Part shown: positions 10,553 through 18,770 of the stretch, piece after piece | How the letters are laid out: the number at the start of each line of letters is the position of its first letter | Position numbering within the stretch: position 1 is the stretch's first letter | Source: Sediminimonas sp. | GTDB lineage: Bacteria > Pseudomonadota > Alphaproteobacteria > Rhodobacterales > Rhodobacteraceae | Length of the DNA: 64,000 nucleotides | Reading direction: 5' to 3' | NCBI RefSeq assembly: GCF_024637375.1 | Contig: NZ_JAGXFK010000039.1 | Coordinates: 17,924-81,923, forward strand | Notes under the pieces: model-generated | Database searches by the model: none | What the model was told of the DNA's origin: nothing | What the model saw: the letters and a program-made list of their open reading frames with translations, nothing else | Program-made: the position numbers and the translations under genes

Positions 10553-11322
10553 TCCGCCTTCTCTTTCCACTGTTGTTGGCGATCGTCGCCGGGATGGCGA
10601 CCGCGGAAAGCGATCTTGAGCGGACGTGGCGGCATGCGCAGGTCTGGCTGCCCGGGACTGTCAGCGCCGTCACCCCCGCCGATATCCCGGCAACGACCGA
10701 GGCATCCGCGGTGATCCTTTATGCCCATGGCTGCGACGGACCCGGCCGGATCACCACCGCCTCCGCACGCTTCCTTGCCGGTGCCGGGTACCTCGTTGTC
10801 GCGCCGGACAGCTTCGCCCGCAGCGACAAGCCGCGTAGCTGCGACCCGGCGATTCCTCGCGGCGGGTTGCACCGCGCGGTGCTGGGCTGGCGGCAGGCAG
10901 AGATGCGCCACGCCATGACCCAACTGCGCGACATGCCCGCGACGCGGGTTCTGCCGGTTGCGCTGATGGGCCATTCCGAGGGCGCGATCACCGTGGCCAC
11001 GATGACGGCCCCTGACGCCGCCCTGCGCATCATCGAAGGTTGGACGTGCCACGCGGGCTGGCCCGCGTATCGCGGTCTCAATGCCCCCACAGACCAGCCC
11101 GTGCTGTCGCTCGTCGGGGCGCAGGATCCGTGGTTCCGGCTTCCGGTCCTGCACGGCGATTGCGGTGCCTTCATGACTGACGGGGGGCCGATGCGCTCGG
11201 TCGTCTACGATCCGCCGGGCTATCTTGCCGAAAGACACTGGCTCTCCGCCGACCAAAGGGTGCGGGCCACCATTCTCGAATTCCTGTCAGACAACCTTCC
11301 TGCCGAAGAGGACGCCAAATGA
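10549..11322 (+). CDS. Dienelactone hydrolase-like alpha/beta hydrolase, putative signal peptide
   Basis: GHSEGA nucleophile elbow, oxyanion region YAHGCDGPG, 4-bp overlap with upstream gene. Confidence 0.75.
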   Translation: MIRLLFPLLLAIVAGMATAESDLERTWRHAQVWLPGTVSAVTPADIPATTEASAVILYAHGCDGPGRITTASARFLAGAGYLVVAPDSFARSDKPRSCDPAIPRGGLHRAVLGWRQAEMRHAMTQLRDMPATRVLPVALMGHSEGAITVATMTAPDAALRIIEGWTCHAGWPAYRGLNAPTDQPVLSLVGAQDPWFRLPVLHGDCGAFMTDGGPMRSVVYDPPGYLAERHWLSADQRVRATILEFLSDNLPAEEDAK

Positions 11323-12605
11323 CCGATGACAAGACAAGAACCGCCCTGCTGGAAGCCGTCGATGCCGGGTTCGAGGCGCAGGTCGCGCTGACCGAGGAGC
11401 TGACACGCCTTCCCTCGCTGCGCGGGCAGGAGGCCCCGGCGCAGGATTTCATGGCCCGCCAGATGCAGGACCGCGGCCTGGACGTGGATCGTTTCCGCAT
11501 CGATCTCGACCGCATCCGCCACCTGCCGGGGTTCTCGCCGGTGCATGTGAACTACGACAACGCCTGGAACGTCGTCGGCACCCGCCGGGCGGAGGCGCCC
11601 ACCGGCAAATCGCTGATCCTCAACGGCCATATCGACGTGGTCCCCGAGGGACCGCTGGAGATGTGGACCAGCCCGCCCTTTGAACCCCGGCGCGAGGGCG
11701 ACTGGCTTTACGGGCGCGGCGCGGGCGACATGAAGGCCGGTCTGGTCGCCTGCCTTGCCGCGCTGGATGCCATCGACTGGGCCGGTTTCGAACCGGCGGC
11801 GGACATCTGCGTGCAGAGCGTGATAGAAGAGGAATGCACTGGCAACGGCGCGCTTTCCTGTCTCGAACGCGGCTATCGCGCGGACGCGGTGCTGATCCCC
11901 GAGCCGTTGCACGAATGCCTGATCCGGGCGCAGATCGGCGTGATCTGGTTCCGGGTCAGGGTGCAGGGCATCCCCGTTCACGTGGCCGATGCCGGCGAGG
12001 GCGCCAACGCGATCATGGCCGCCTACGAGATCACGAAGGCGCTGCAGGGGCTCGAGGCCGAGTGGAACGCCCGCAAGACCGACGATCCCGACTACCGGGA
12101 CGTGGACCACCCCATCAACCTGAACGTGGGCAAGATCGCGGGCGGGGACTGGGCGTCTTCGGTCCCGTCCTGGTGCGAATTCGACGTGCGGGTATCGATC
12201 TATCCGGGGCAGGAGATCGCCGCGGCCAAGGCCGAAATCGAAGAGACGATCACCCGCGCCGCCCGCGACATCCCCTTCCTGCGCAACAATCCACCCGAGG
12301 TCATCTACAACGGCTTCGAGGCGGAGGGATACCGGCTGGAGAACGCCGAGGCGCCAGTGGCGGCGCTTACGGGCGCGCATGAGGCAGTCTTTGGCGGCAA
12401 GCTGGACGAGGTCGCCTCCACCGCCACCACCGACGCGCGCTTCTTCGGCCTCTACGGCAAGATGCCGGCCCTTGTGTACGGACCGAAGGCCGACCGGATC
12501 CATGGCTTCGACGAACGTGTGGACCTCGTCTCCTTGCGCAAGGTGACCCAATCGATGGTGCTCTTCATCGCGGACTGGTGTGGACTGCGAGCCAAGAGCC
12601 CGTAG
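11319..12605 (+). CDS. M20 family metallopeptidase (ArgE/DapE-like deacylase)
   Basis: NGHIDVVP, GRGAGDMKAG, EEECTGNGA metal/catalytic motifs. Confidence 0.92.
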   Translation: MTDDKTRTALLEAVDAGFEAQVALTEELTRLPSLRGQEAPAQDFMARQMQDRGLDVDRFRIDLDRIRHLPGFSPVHVNYDNAWNVVGTRRAEAPTGKSLILNGHIDVVPEGPLEMWTSPPFEPRREGDWLYGRGAGDMKAGLVACLAALDAIDWAGFEPAADICVQSVIEEECTGNGALSCLERGYRADAVLIPEPLHECLIRAQIGVIWFRVRVQGIPVHVADAGEGANAIMAAYEITKALQGLEAEWNARKTDDPDYRDVDHPINLNVGKIAGGDWASSVPSWCEFDVRVSIYPGQEIAAAKAEIEETITRAARDIPFLRNNPPEVIYNGFEAEGYRLENAEAPVAALTGAHEAVFGGKLDEVASTATTDARFFGLYGKMPALVYGPKADRIHGFDERVDLVSLRKVTQSMVLFIADWCGLRAKSP

Positions 12606-12708
12606 CGCATGGGGGGCGATGACCTGGCTAAAAATTCTCCGACAGGCAGAGTCCAACGTCAGATCCTGTGGGACAGATTTGATGCTTTCGTAACGGAGTG
12701 TGTGCTGG

Positions 12709-12961
12709 CCACCCGCGAGATCAAGATCAGCATGGACGGAAAGGGCGCCTGGCGGGACAACGTCTCCTCGAGCGTCTGTGGCGGACCATCAAATACGAGG
12801 AAGTCTACCTGCGGGCCTATGCCAGCGTGTCCGAAGCCCGCGACGGGATCGGCCGCTATCTCGGCTTCTACAACAGCCGCCGGCCGCATTCATCGCTTGA
12901 CGGCCGGACGCCCGATCAGGCTTACTTCAACCAGCCGATGCCCGAAGCAGTGGCGGCGTAA
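12709..12961 (+). pseudogene. IS3-family transposase OrfB C-terminal fragment, frameshifted
   Basis: ATREIKISMDGKGAWRDNV then, in another frame, LERLWRTIKYEEVYLRAYASVSEARDGIGRYLGFYNSRRPHSSLDGRTPDQAYF. Confidence 0.85.
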
Positions 12962-12993
12962 CCGAGGCGGGAAGCCACTTAGAAAACGCACGG

Positions 12994-13704
12994 ATGGGCG
13001 CATTTCATCAGGCGAGCGGACCGCTCAGCCTGTCCGAAATCGCCACTCGGGCCGGCATCGACCGATCTGCGGCGCAGCGACTGATCCACACCCTGCTCAT
13101 GCTCGACTATATCCGCCGCAGCGCGGATGATCGCGGCTATCTGCCCGGTATCCGAATTCTGGATCACACATGGGATCTACTGCGTCTGGATCCGGTTGTG
13201 CAGAAGGCGACGCCGGTCCTGCTCGAACTGCGCAAGACTGTCCGCGAACGTGTTGATTTCAGTCTCTATGACGAGACGCGTATGATCTACGCACTCCGAA
13301 TGCAGAGCAAGCGCGAAACCTTTTATGCCAGCCTCGTTGGCCACAGTGTTCCGGCCTATTGTACAGCGGGGGGGCGCGCGGCTCTGTCAGCCCTGCCCGA
13401 AGCTGAAGCGCGGGACATTGTGACACGCACCGCGCTTCACAAATACACCGCAAAGACCGAAACGGACCCCGACACGATCATGACATTGGTCGGGAAGGCC
13501 CGTAGCGACGGCTATGCGGTTGTCGTCGACGAATTGGTGCAAGGCGAGGTTGCCATTGGTGTTGCGGTTTCCCGCGACGAAGGTATCCCGCTTGGGGCGA
13601 TCCATGTCGCGGGTTCATTGTCGGAATGGACGCCGGAGAGCTTTGTGCGTAAGGTATCTCCCCTCGTGACCGAGGCCGCAGGTGCCATCGTGGGAAGCCT
13701 TTGA
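12994..13704 (+). CDS. IclR family transcriptional regulator, slightly N-terminally truncated
   Basis: GPLSLSEIATRAGIDRSAAQRLIHTLLMLDYI HTH and IclR effector domain; begins right after the IS3 remnant. Confidence 0.85.
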   Translation: MGAFHQASGPLSLSEIATRAGIDRSAAQRLIHTLLMLDYIRRSADDRGYLPGIRILDHTWDLLRLDPVVQKATPVLLELRKTVRERVDFSLYDETRMIYALRMQSKRETFYASLVGHSVPAYCTAGGRAALSALPEAEARDIVTRTALHKYTAKTETDPDTIMTLVGKARSDGYAVVVDELVQGEVAIGVAVSRDEGIPLGAIHVAGSLSEWTPESFVRKVSPLVTEAAGAIVGSL

Positions 13705-14131
13705 TTCCGGATATCGTCACCTGCGTGCCAATGAGCGTTCAAACTCGAGGATGGTACAGAGATACAGCTAAAGGCCACTGACTCCTTGAGCTACGTGACT
13801 GGTGCGATGCAAGAGGATCCCGAGATTACCTTTGCCGTTACGTCCGAAGTTGCCGCCCAGGTTGGTTCGGGAATCGTCTTCGATACAGGCATCGAAAACA
13901 CCAACTTGGAAAACGCGATCACGGATACATTGTTCGAGCTTGGCGGATGGATTTCAGGGTGGCAGGTAACAGTCACAAAGGCATCTGCGCGCGCCGTCCG
14001 GGATATTTAGGAAATATTTCCCCCAAGCCGCCCCACTTGTGCCAGCCCGGAGGATTGATCAGGGTATGTGGGATAACCGAAATGACCGTATGGGCCGAGC
14101 GCACACTCCGGCCCGGATCAGGAAAGAGCCC

Positions 14132-14998
14132 ATGAGATACCACACACCCGACAACTTTGACGAGGCCTCCGCGCTGGCCGCGCAGGCCAGCGGCACGACG
14201 CGCTTTCTCGCTGGCGGCACCGACGTGCTCGTGCAGCTTCGCTCCGACATCGTGACCCCCGACGACCTCATCGACATCAAGCATATCCCCGGTGTGCGCG
14301 AGATCACGAACGAGGATCACGGTGGCTGGCGGATCGGCGTGGCAGTCTCCGGCGCGGAGATGACCGAACATCCCCGCCTCGAACTGGACTGGCCGGGCGT
14401 GGTCGAGGCCATGGATCTCATCGGCTCCACGCAGGTGCAGGGACGCGCCACGCTTGTCGGCAACCTCTGCAACGGCTCGCCCGCCGCCGACGCAGTGCCC
14501 GCGCTGGCCGCCGCCGGCGCGCATGTCACCGTCGTCGGCCCCAACGGCAGCCGCGAGATCGCGGTCGAGGATGTGCCCACCGGCCCCGGCAAGACCTGCC
14601 TGGAAAAGGGCGAAGTCATCAGCGCCCTGCACCTGCCCCGGCGCGGACATGCCGCCGGGGACGCCTACCTGCGCTTCATCCCCCGCACCGAAATGGACAT
14701 CGCTGTGGTCGGCGCGGCGATCAACCTGCGCCTCGACGGCGACACGATCACCGAGGCGCGCGTCGCCCTTGGCGCCGTTGCCCCGACAGTGCGCCTCGTG
14801 CCCAAGGCGGGCGCGGCGCTGATCGGCTCCACGCTGGATGAGGCGGCACTGGACAAACTCGCCCGGGCGGCCCGCGCCGCCTGCAACCCCATCGACGACA
14901 GGCGTGGTACCATCAAGTTCCGCACCAAGGTGGCCGGCGTGCTGGCCCAGCGCGCCGCCAAGATCGCCTATGCCCGCGCCAAGGGAGACCGGAAATGA
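14132..14998 (+). CDS. FAD-binding subunit, xanthine dehydrogenase family (CoxM-like)
   Basis: FLAGGTDVLVQLR, STQVQGRATLVGNLCNGSPAAD FAD motifs; start trimmed to ATG at 14132. Confidence 0.93.
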   Translation: MRYHTPDNFDEASALAAQASGTTRFLAGGTDVLVQLRSDIVTPDDLIDIKHIPGVREITNEDHGGWRIGVAVSGAEMTEHPRLELDWPGVVEAMDLIGSTQVQGRATLVGNLCNGSPAADAVPALAAAGAHVTVVGPNGSREIAVEDVPTGPGKTCLEKGEVISALHLPRRGHAAGDAYLRFIPRTEMDIAVVGAAINLRLDGDTITEARVALGAVAPTVRLVPKAGAALIGSTLDEAALDKLARAARAACNPIDDRRGTIKFRTKVAGVLAQRAAKIAYARAKGDRK

Positions 14999-15474
14999 GC
15001 ATGATCCACGTCAACACCAAAGTGAACGGCGACGAGGCCGAATTCCTCTGCGACCCGCGCGAGACGCTTCTCGATGTGCTGCGCGACCAACTCAACCTCA
15101 CCGGCTCCAAGGAAGGCTGCGGAACAGGCGACTGCGGCGCCTGTTCAGTCACGCTCGACGGGCGGCTCGTCTGCTCCTGCCTCGTGCTCGCCGTAGAGGC
15201 CGAGGGCCATGAGATCGGCACCGTCGAGGGCATCGCCGAAGGCGAAACCCTGCATCCGCTGCAACAGAAATTCATCGAATACGCCGCGCTGCAATGCGGG
15301 ATCTGCACGCCGGGCATCCTCGTCGCGGCCAAATCCCTGCTGGAGAAAAATCCCGACCCCACCGAATCCGAGGTGCGCTACTGGCTGGCGGGTAATCTCT
15401 GCCGCTGCACGGGATACGACAAGATCATTCGCGCCGTGATGGACACGGCCAAAGACATGCGGGAGGCGTCATAA
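14995..15474 (+). CDS. (2Fe-2S)-binding subunit, xanthine dehydrogenase family (CoxS-like)
   Basis: GCGTGDCGACSVTLDG and CGICTPG...NLCRCTGY cysteine motifs. Confidence 0.96.
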   Translation: MSMIHVNTKVNGDEAEFLCDPRETLLDVLRDQLNLTGSKEGCGTGDCGACSVTLDGRLVCSCLVLAVEAEGHEIGTVEGIAEGETLHPLQQKFIEYAALQCGICTPGILVAAKSLLEKNPDPTESEVRYWLAGNLCRCTGYDKIIRAVMDTAKDMREAS

Positions 15475-17741
15475 TGGCACTGGACGATCAAAAAGGCGGC
15501 TTCAAGTTTATCGGCACCCGCCCCAATCGGCCCGACGGCCTGGACAAGGTGACTGGACGCGCGCGGTTTGGCGCGGACGCGCATGCCTCGGGCATGCTGC
15601 ATGCTGCAATCCTGCGCAGCCCGCACGCCCATGCCCGCATCAAGAAGATAGATACATCGAGGGCAGAGGCGGCAAAGGGCGTGAAGGCCATCGTAACCCG
15701 CGCCGACTTCACGCAATCGCTACAGCCCGCCCCCGGCATGAAGGGCGAGAATTGGAACATCCTCGAGAATGTCATGGCCGGCGACACCGCCCTCTATGAC
15801 GGGCACGCCGTCGCTGCGGTCGCCGCCACATCCGCGCTGGCAGCAAAGGACGCACTCAAGCTTATCGAGGTGGAGTATGAGCCCCTCCCCCATGTGACGG
15901 ACGTTGACAAGGCCATGCAAGCGGATGCCCCGGTCATCCGCGAAGGCGTCGCCGCCGGAACCGTGCCCAAGGGACTTCATCCTAACGTGGCGGGCTATCA
16001 CGAAAGTGGCCACGGCGACGTGGAGGCCGGCTTTGCCGAGGCCGATCTGGTGGTCGAGGATCATTTCGTCACCGAGGCGACCCATCAGGGTTATATCGAA
16101 CCCCATGCCTGCCTTGCCCAACTCGGCGCAGACGGCAAAGGAGAGCTGTGGTGCTGCACGCAGGGCCATTGGAACGTGCAGAAGGTTTGTGCCGCCTTGC
16201 TTGATCTGGAAACCAGCCAGCTTCGCGTCACCGCCTCCGAGATCGGCGGCGGCTTTGGCGGCAAGACGGCAGTTTTCATCGAACCCGTCGCCCTCGCCCT
16301 GTCGCGCAAGGCCAACCGCCCGGTGAAATTGGTGATGAGCCGCGCAGAGGTGTTTCGCGCCACCGGCCCGACCTCTTCGACCTCGATGGACGTGAAGATC
16401 GGGATGAAGAAGGACGGCACCATCACTGCTGCGCAGGGCGTGTTCCGCCTTCAGGGCGGCGCCTTTCCCGGCGCGCCCGCCGACATGACCGCCATGTGCG
16501 CCTTTGCGCCCTATGCGCTCAAGAACGTGCATCAGATCGGCTATGATGTGATGACCAACCGGCCCAAGCAGGCCGCCTATCGCGCGCCCGGCTCTCCGAT
16601 GGCGGCCTTCGGGGTGGAATCGGTGATCGACGAGCTGTGCAACCAGCTTGGCCTCGATCCCCTCGACACGCGGCTCAAGAATGCCTCGCACGAAGGCACG
16701 AAGGCCAGCTACGGCCCGAAATTCCAGCGCATCGGCCTTGTCGAAACGCTGGAGGCCGCAAAGGCCCATCCACATTACACCGCCCCCCTGAAACCGGGGC
16801 AGGGCCGCGGCATCTCCTGCGGCTTCTGGTTCAACCACGGCGGCGAAACCGCCGTCTCGCTGGCTCTATCAGAGGATGGTACCGTGCAGCTTGCCGTGGG
16901 CACCCCCGACATCGGCGGTTCGCGCGCCTCGATGGCGCTCATGGCGGCCGAGGTGCTGGGCGTGCCCTACGACAATATCCGGGTGATCATCGCCGACACC
17001 GCCTCGCTGGGCTATAACGAGATCTCGCACGGCAGCCGCGTGACCTATGCCTCGGGGCTGGCGACGATCAAGGCCGCCGAGGACGCGGTGAAAAAGCTCT
17101 GCGCACGCGCGGCGGCCAAATGGGGCATCCCTGAGGACGCGGTGAAATGGGAAGACGGCTGCGCCGTGCCGTCGGGGCCCAACGCTGGCGAATTCCCCCC
17201 CATGCCGATTGCCGAGATCACGCGCAAGATGGGCGCCACCGGCGGGCCGATTTGCGGCCACTTCGAGGCCACCCCCGAAGGCGCGGGCGTCAGCTTCGCC
17301 ACCCATATCGTCGATTCCGAGGTGGACCCCGAGACTGGCAAGACCTCCGTGGTGCGCTATACCGTGGTGCAGGACGCCGGCAAGGCGATCCACCCCACCT
17401 ATGTGGAGGGGCAGTTTCAGGGCGGCGCGGCACAGGGCATCGGCTGGGCCCTGAATGAGGAATACATCTACGGAGAGGACGGGCGCCTTCAGAATCCGCT
17501 CTTTCTCGATTACCGCATTCCCGTGGCGTCCGACCTGCCGATGATCGACACCGTGATCGTAGAAGTTCCCAACCCTGGCCACCCCTACGGCGTCCGCGGC
17601 GTTGGGGAGACCTCGATCTGCCCGCCGCTGGCGGCCATCGCCAACGCGGTCTCGGCGGCGGCGGGCGTGCGCATGCGGCAACTGCCCATGTCGCCCCCGC
17701 GAATCCTCGAGGCGCTGGAAAAGCAGGCGGGCGATGGTTGA
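15474..17741 (+). CDS. Molybdopterin-binding subunit, xanthine dehydrogenase family
   Basis: AAYRAPGSPMAAFGVES and GVRGVGETSICPP active-site region; 755 aa; YRAPG rather than the CODH AYxCSFR loop. Confidence 0.95.
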   Translation: MALDDQKGGFKFIGTRPNRPDGLDKVTGRARFGADAHASGMLHAAILRSPHAHARIKKIDTSRAEAAKGVKAIVTRADFTQSLQPAPGMKGENWNILENVMAGDTALYDGHAVAAVAATSALAAKDALKLIEVEYEPLPHVTDVDKAMQADAPVIREGVAAGTVPKGLHPNVAGYHESGHGDVEAGFAEADLVVEDHFVTEATHQGYIEPHACLAQLGADGKGELWCCTQGHWNVQKVCAALLDLETSQLRVTASEIGGGFGGKTAVFIEPVALALSRKANRPVKLVMSRAEVFRATGPTSSTSMDVKIGMKKDGTITAAQGVFRLQGGAFPGAPADMTAMCAFAPYALKNVHQIGYDVMTNRPKQAAYRAPGSPMAAFGVESVIDELCNQLGLDPLDTRLKNASHEGTKASYGPKFQRIGLVETLEAAKAHPHYTAPLKPGQGRGISCGFWFNHGGETAVSLALSEDGTVQLAVGTPDIGGSRASMALMAAEVLGVPYDNIRVIIADTASLGYNEISHGSRVTYASGLATIKAAEDAVKKLCARAAAKWGIPEDAVKWEDGCAVPSGPNAGEFPPMPIAEITRKMGATGGPICGHFEATPEGAGVSFATHIVDSEVDPETGKTSVVRYTVVQDAGKAIHPTYVEGQFQGGAAQGIGWALNEEYIYGEDGRLQNPLFLDYRIPVASDLPMIDTVIVEVPNPGHPYGVRGVGETSICPPLAAIANAVSAAAGVRMRQLPMSPPRILEALEKQAGDG

Positions 17742-17979
17742 GGTCAACCTCTGGTCCGGGCTTCGCCCTCTGGCGAATGGCGAGGAGATGGTAGAGGTGG
17801 AGGCAGACACCGTCGGCGGCCTCCTCGACGCGCTGGTAGAGCAGCACCCCGGCCTGCAAGAGGCGATCGACGCGGGCGTGTCGGTCGCCGTCGATGGCCG
17901 CATCATCGCCAGCGCCCTCGATGAGCCGATCAGGCCCGACAGCGAGGTGTTCCTGATGCAACGCCTCAAGGGCGGCTGA
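17734..17979 (+). CDS. MoaD/ThiS-like small sulfur-carrier protein
   Basis: About 81 aa ending in Gly-Gly (LMQRLKGG); overlaps the 3' end of the Mo-binding subunit. Confidence 0.7.
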   Translation: MVEVNLWSGLRPLANGEEMVEVEADTVGGLLDALVEQHPGLQEAIDAGVSVAVDGRIIASALDEPIRPDSEVFLMQRLKGG

Positions 17980-18082
17980 GGCGGCACGGGGCGGCCGTCC
18001 GCCGCGCTCTGCACGACTGTCCGAGACGCCGGACGGAGCATGGGTAATCGGGCGGCCCTGCACAGAAGGTCAAGCTCAGCAC

Positions 18083-18580
18083 ATGACGATGTTGGTGGTA
18101 ACCCACGAAATCCAGTTCGCGCGTGAAGTGGCGAGCAACGTCTTCTTTCTCGACAACGGACTCATCGCCGAACAGGGCACGGCCGAGGAGGTGCTGACAA
18201 GGCCGCAGAACGCGCGAACCAAGGACTTTGTTCGTCGCGTCACCGACGGCCAGAAGGTCTTGCTATCCATACGAAACATGGGCGGTGAGAGCACGGCCGC
18301 GTGGTCCAGCTTTCTCGGCGATCTCAATGCCCGCGGTCTGGGCCGCCCCGAGTTCGTGATCGTGGACGGGGCCCCCGGGCTTGAGGCGGCCCTTGCCCAG
18401 CTCTGGGGCGAGGACCTGCCGATCCAGCGTTGCACGGTTCATAAGCATCGCAACCTGCTGGCGCACGCCCCGAAGCATCTTCACGAGGAGATCGGCGCCG
18501 ACTATCGCGACATGATCTACGCCGAGACGGCACGGGAGGTGATGAAGCGGCGCCAAGGCCCCACGGTTCACCTGCAACGT
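18083..18580 (+). pseudogene. In-frame chimera: GlnQ-like amino-acid ABC ATPase C-terminal fragment fused to IS256-family transposase fragment
   Basis: MTMLVVTHEIQFAREVASNVFFLDNGLIAEQGTAEEVLTRPQNARTKDFVRRV then DGQKVLLSIRNMGGESTAAWSSFLGDLNARGLGRPEFVIVDGAPGLEAAL...IQRCTVHKHRNLLAHAP. Confidence 0.85.
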
Positions 18581-18770
18581 GGCGCGGGCGGCATCCAGTT
18601 CCGGGCGTCGCGCCAGGTGATCCTGCTTGTGCAGTGCTCGTGCCGCGTCATAAGCGGGGCACCACCATCCAGAATGCGGGCGCTGTGCAGATCACGACAG
18701 AAATGGGCGGCGCCCGCCACTTGAAGATACAGTTGCTAGGCAGGAGGGGGCAACCAGCGCGCGGTGGGAA

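Noticed and set aside
14132-17741. Aerobic carbon monoxide dehydrogenase
   Set aside because: Large subunit has YRAPG rather than the AYxCSFR loop.
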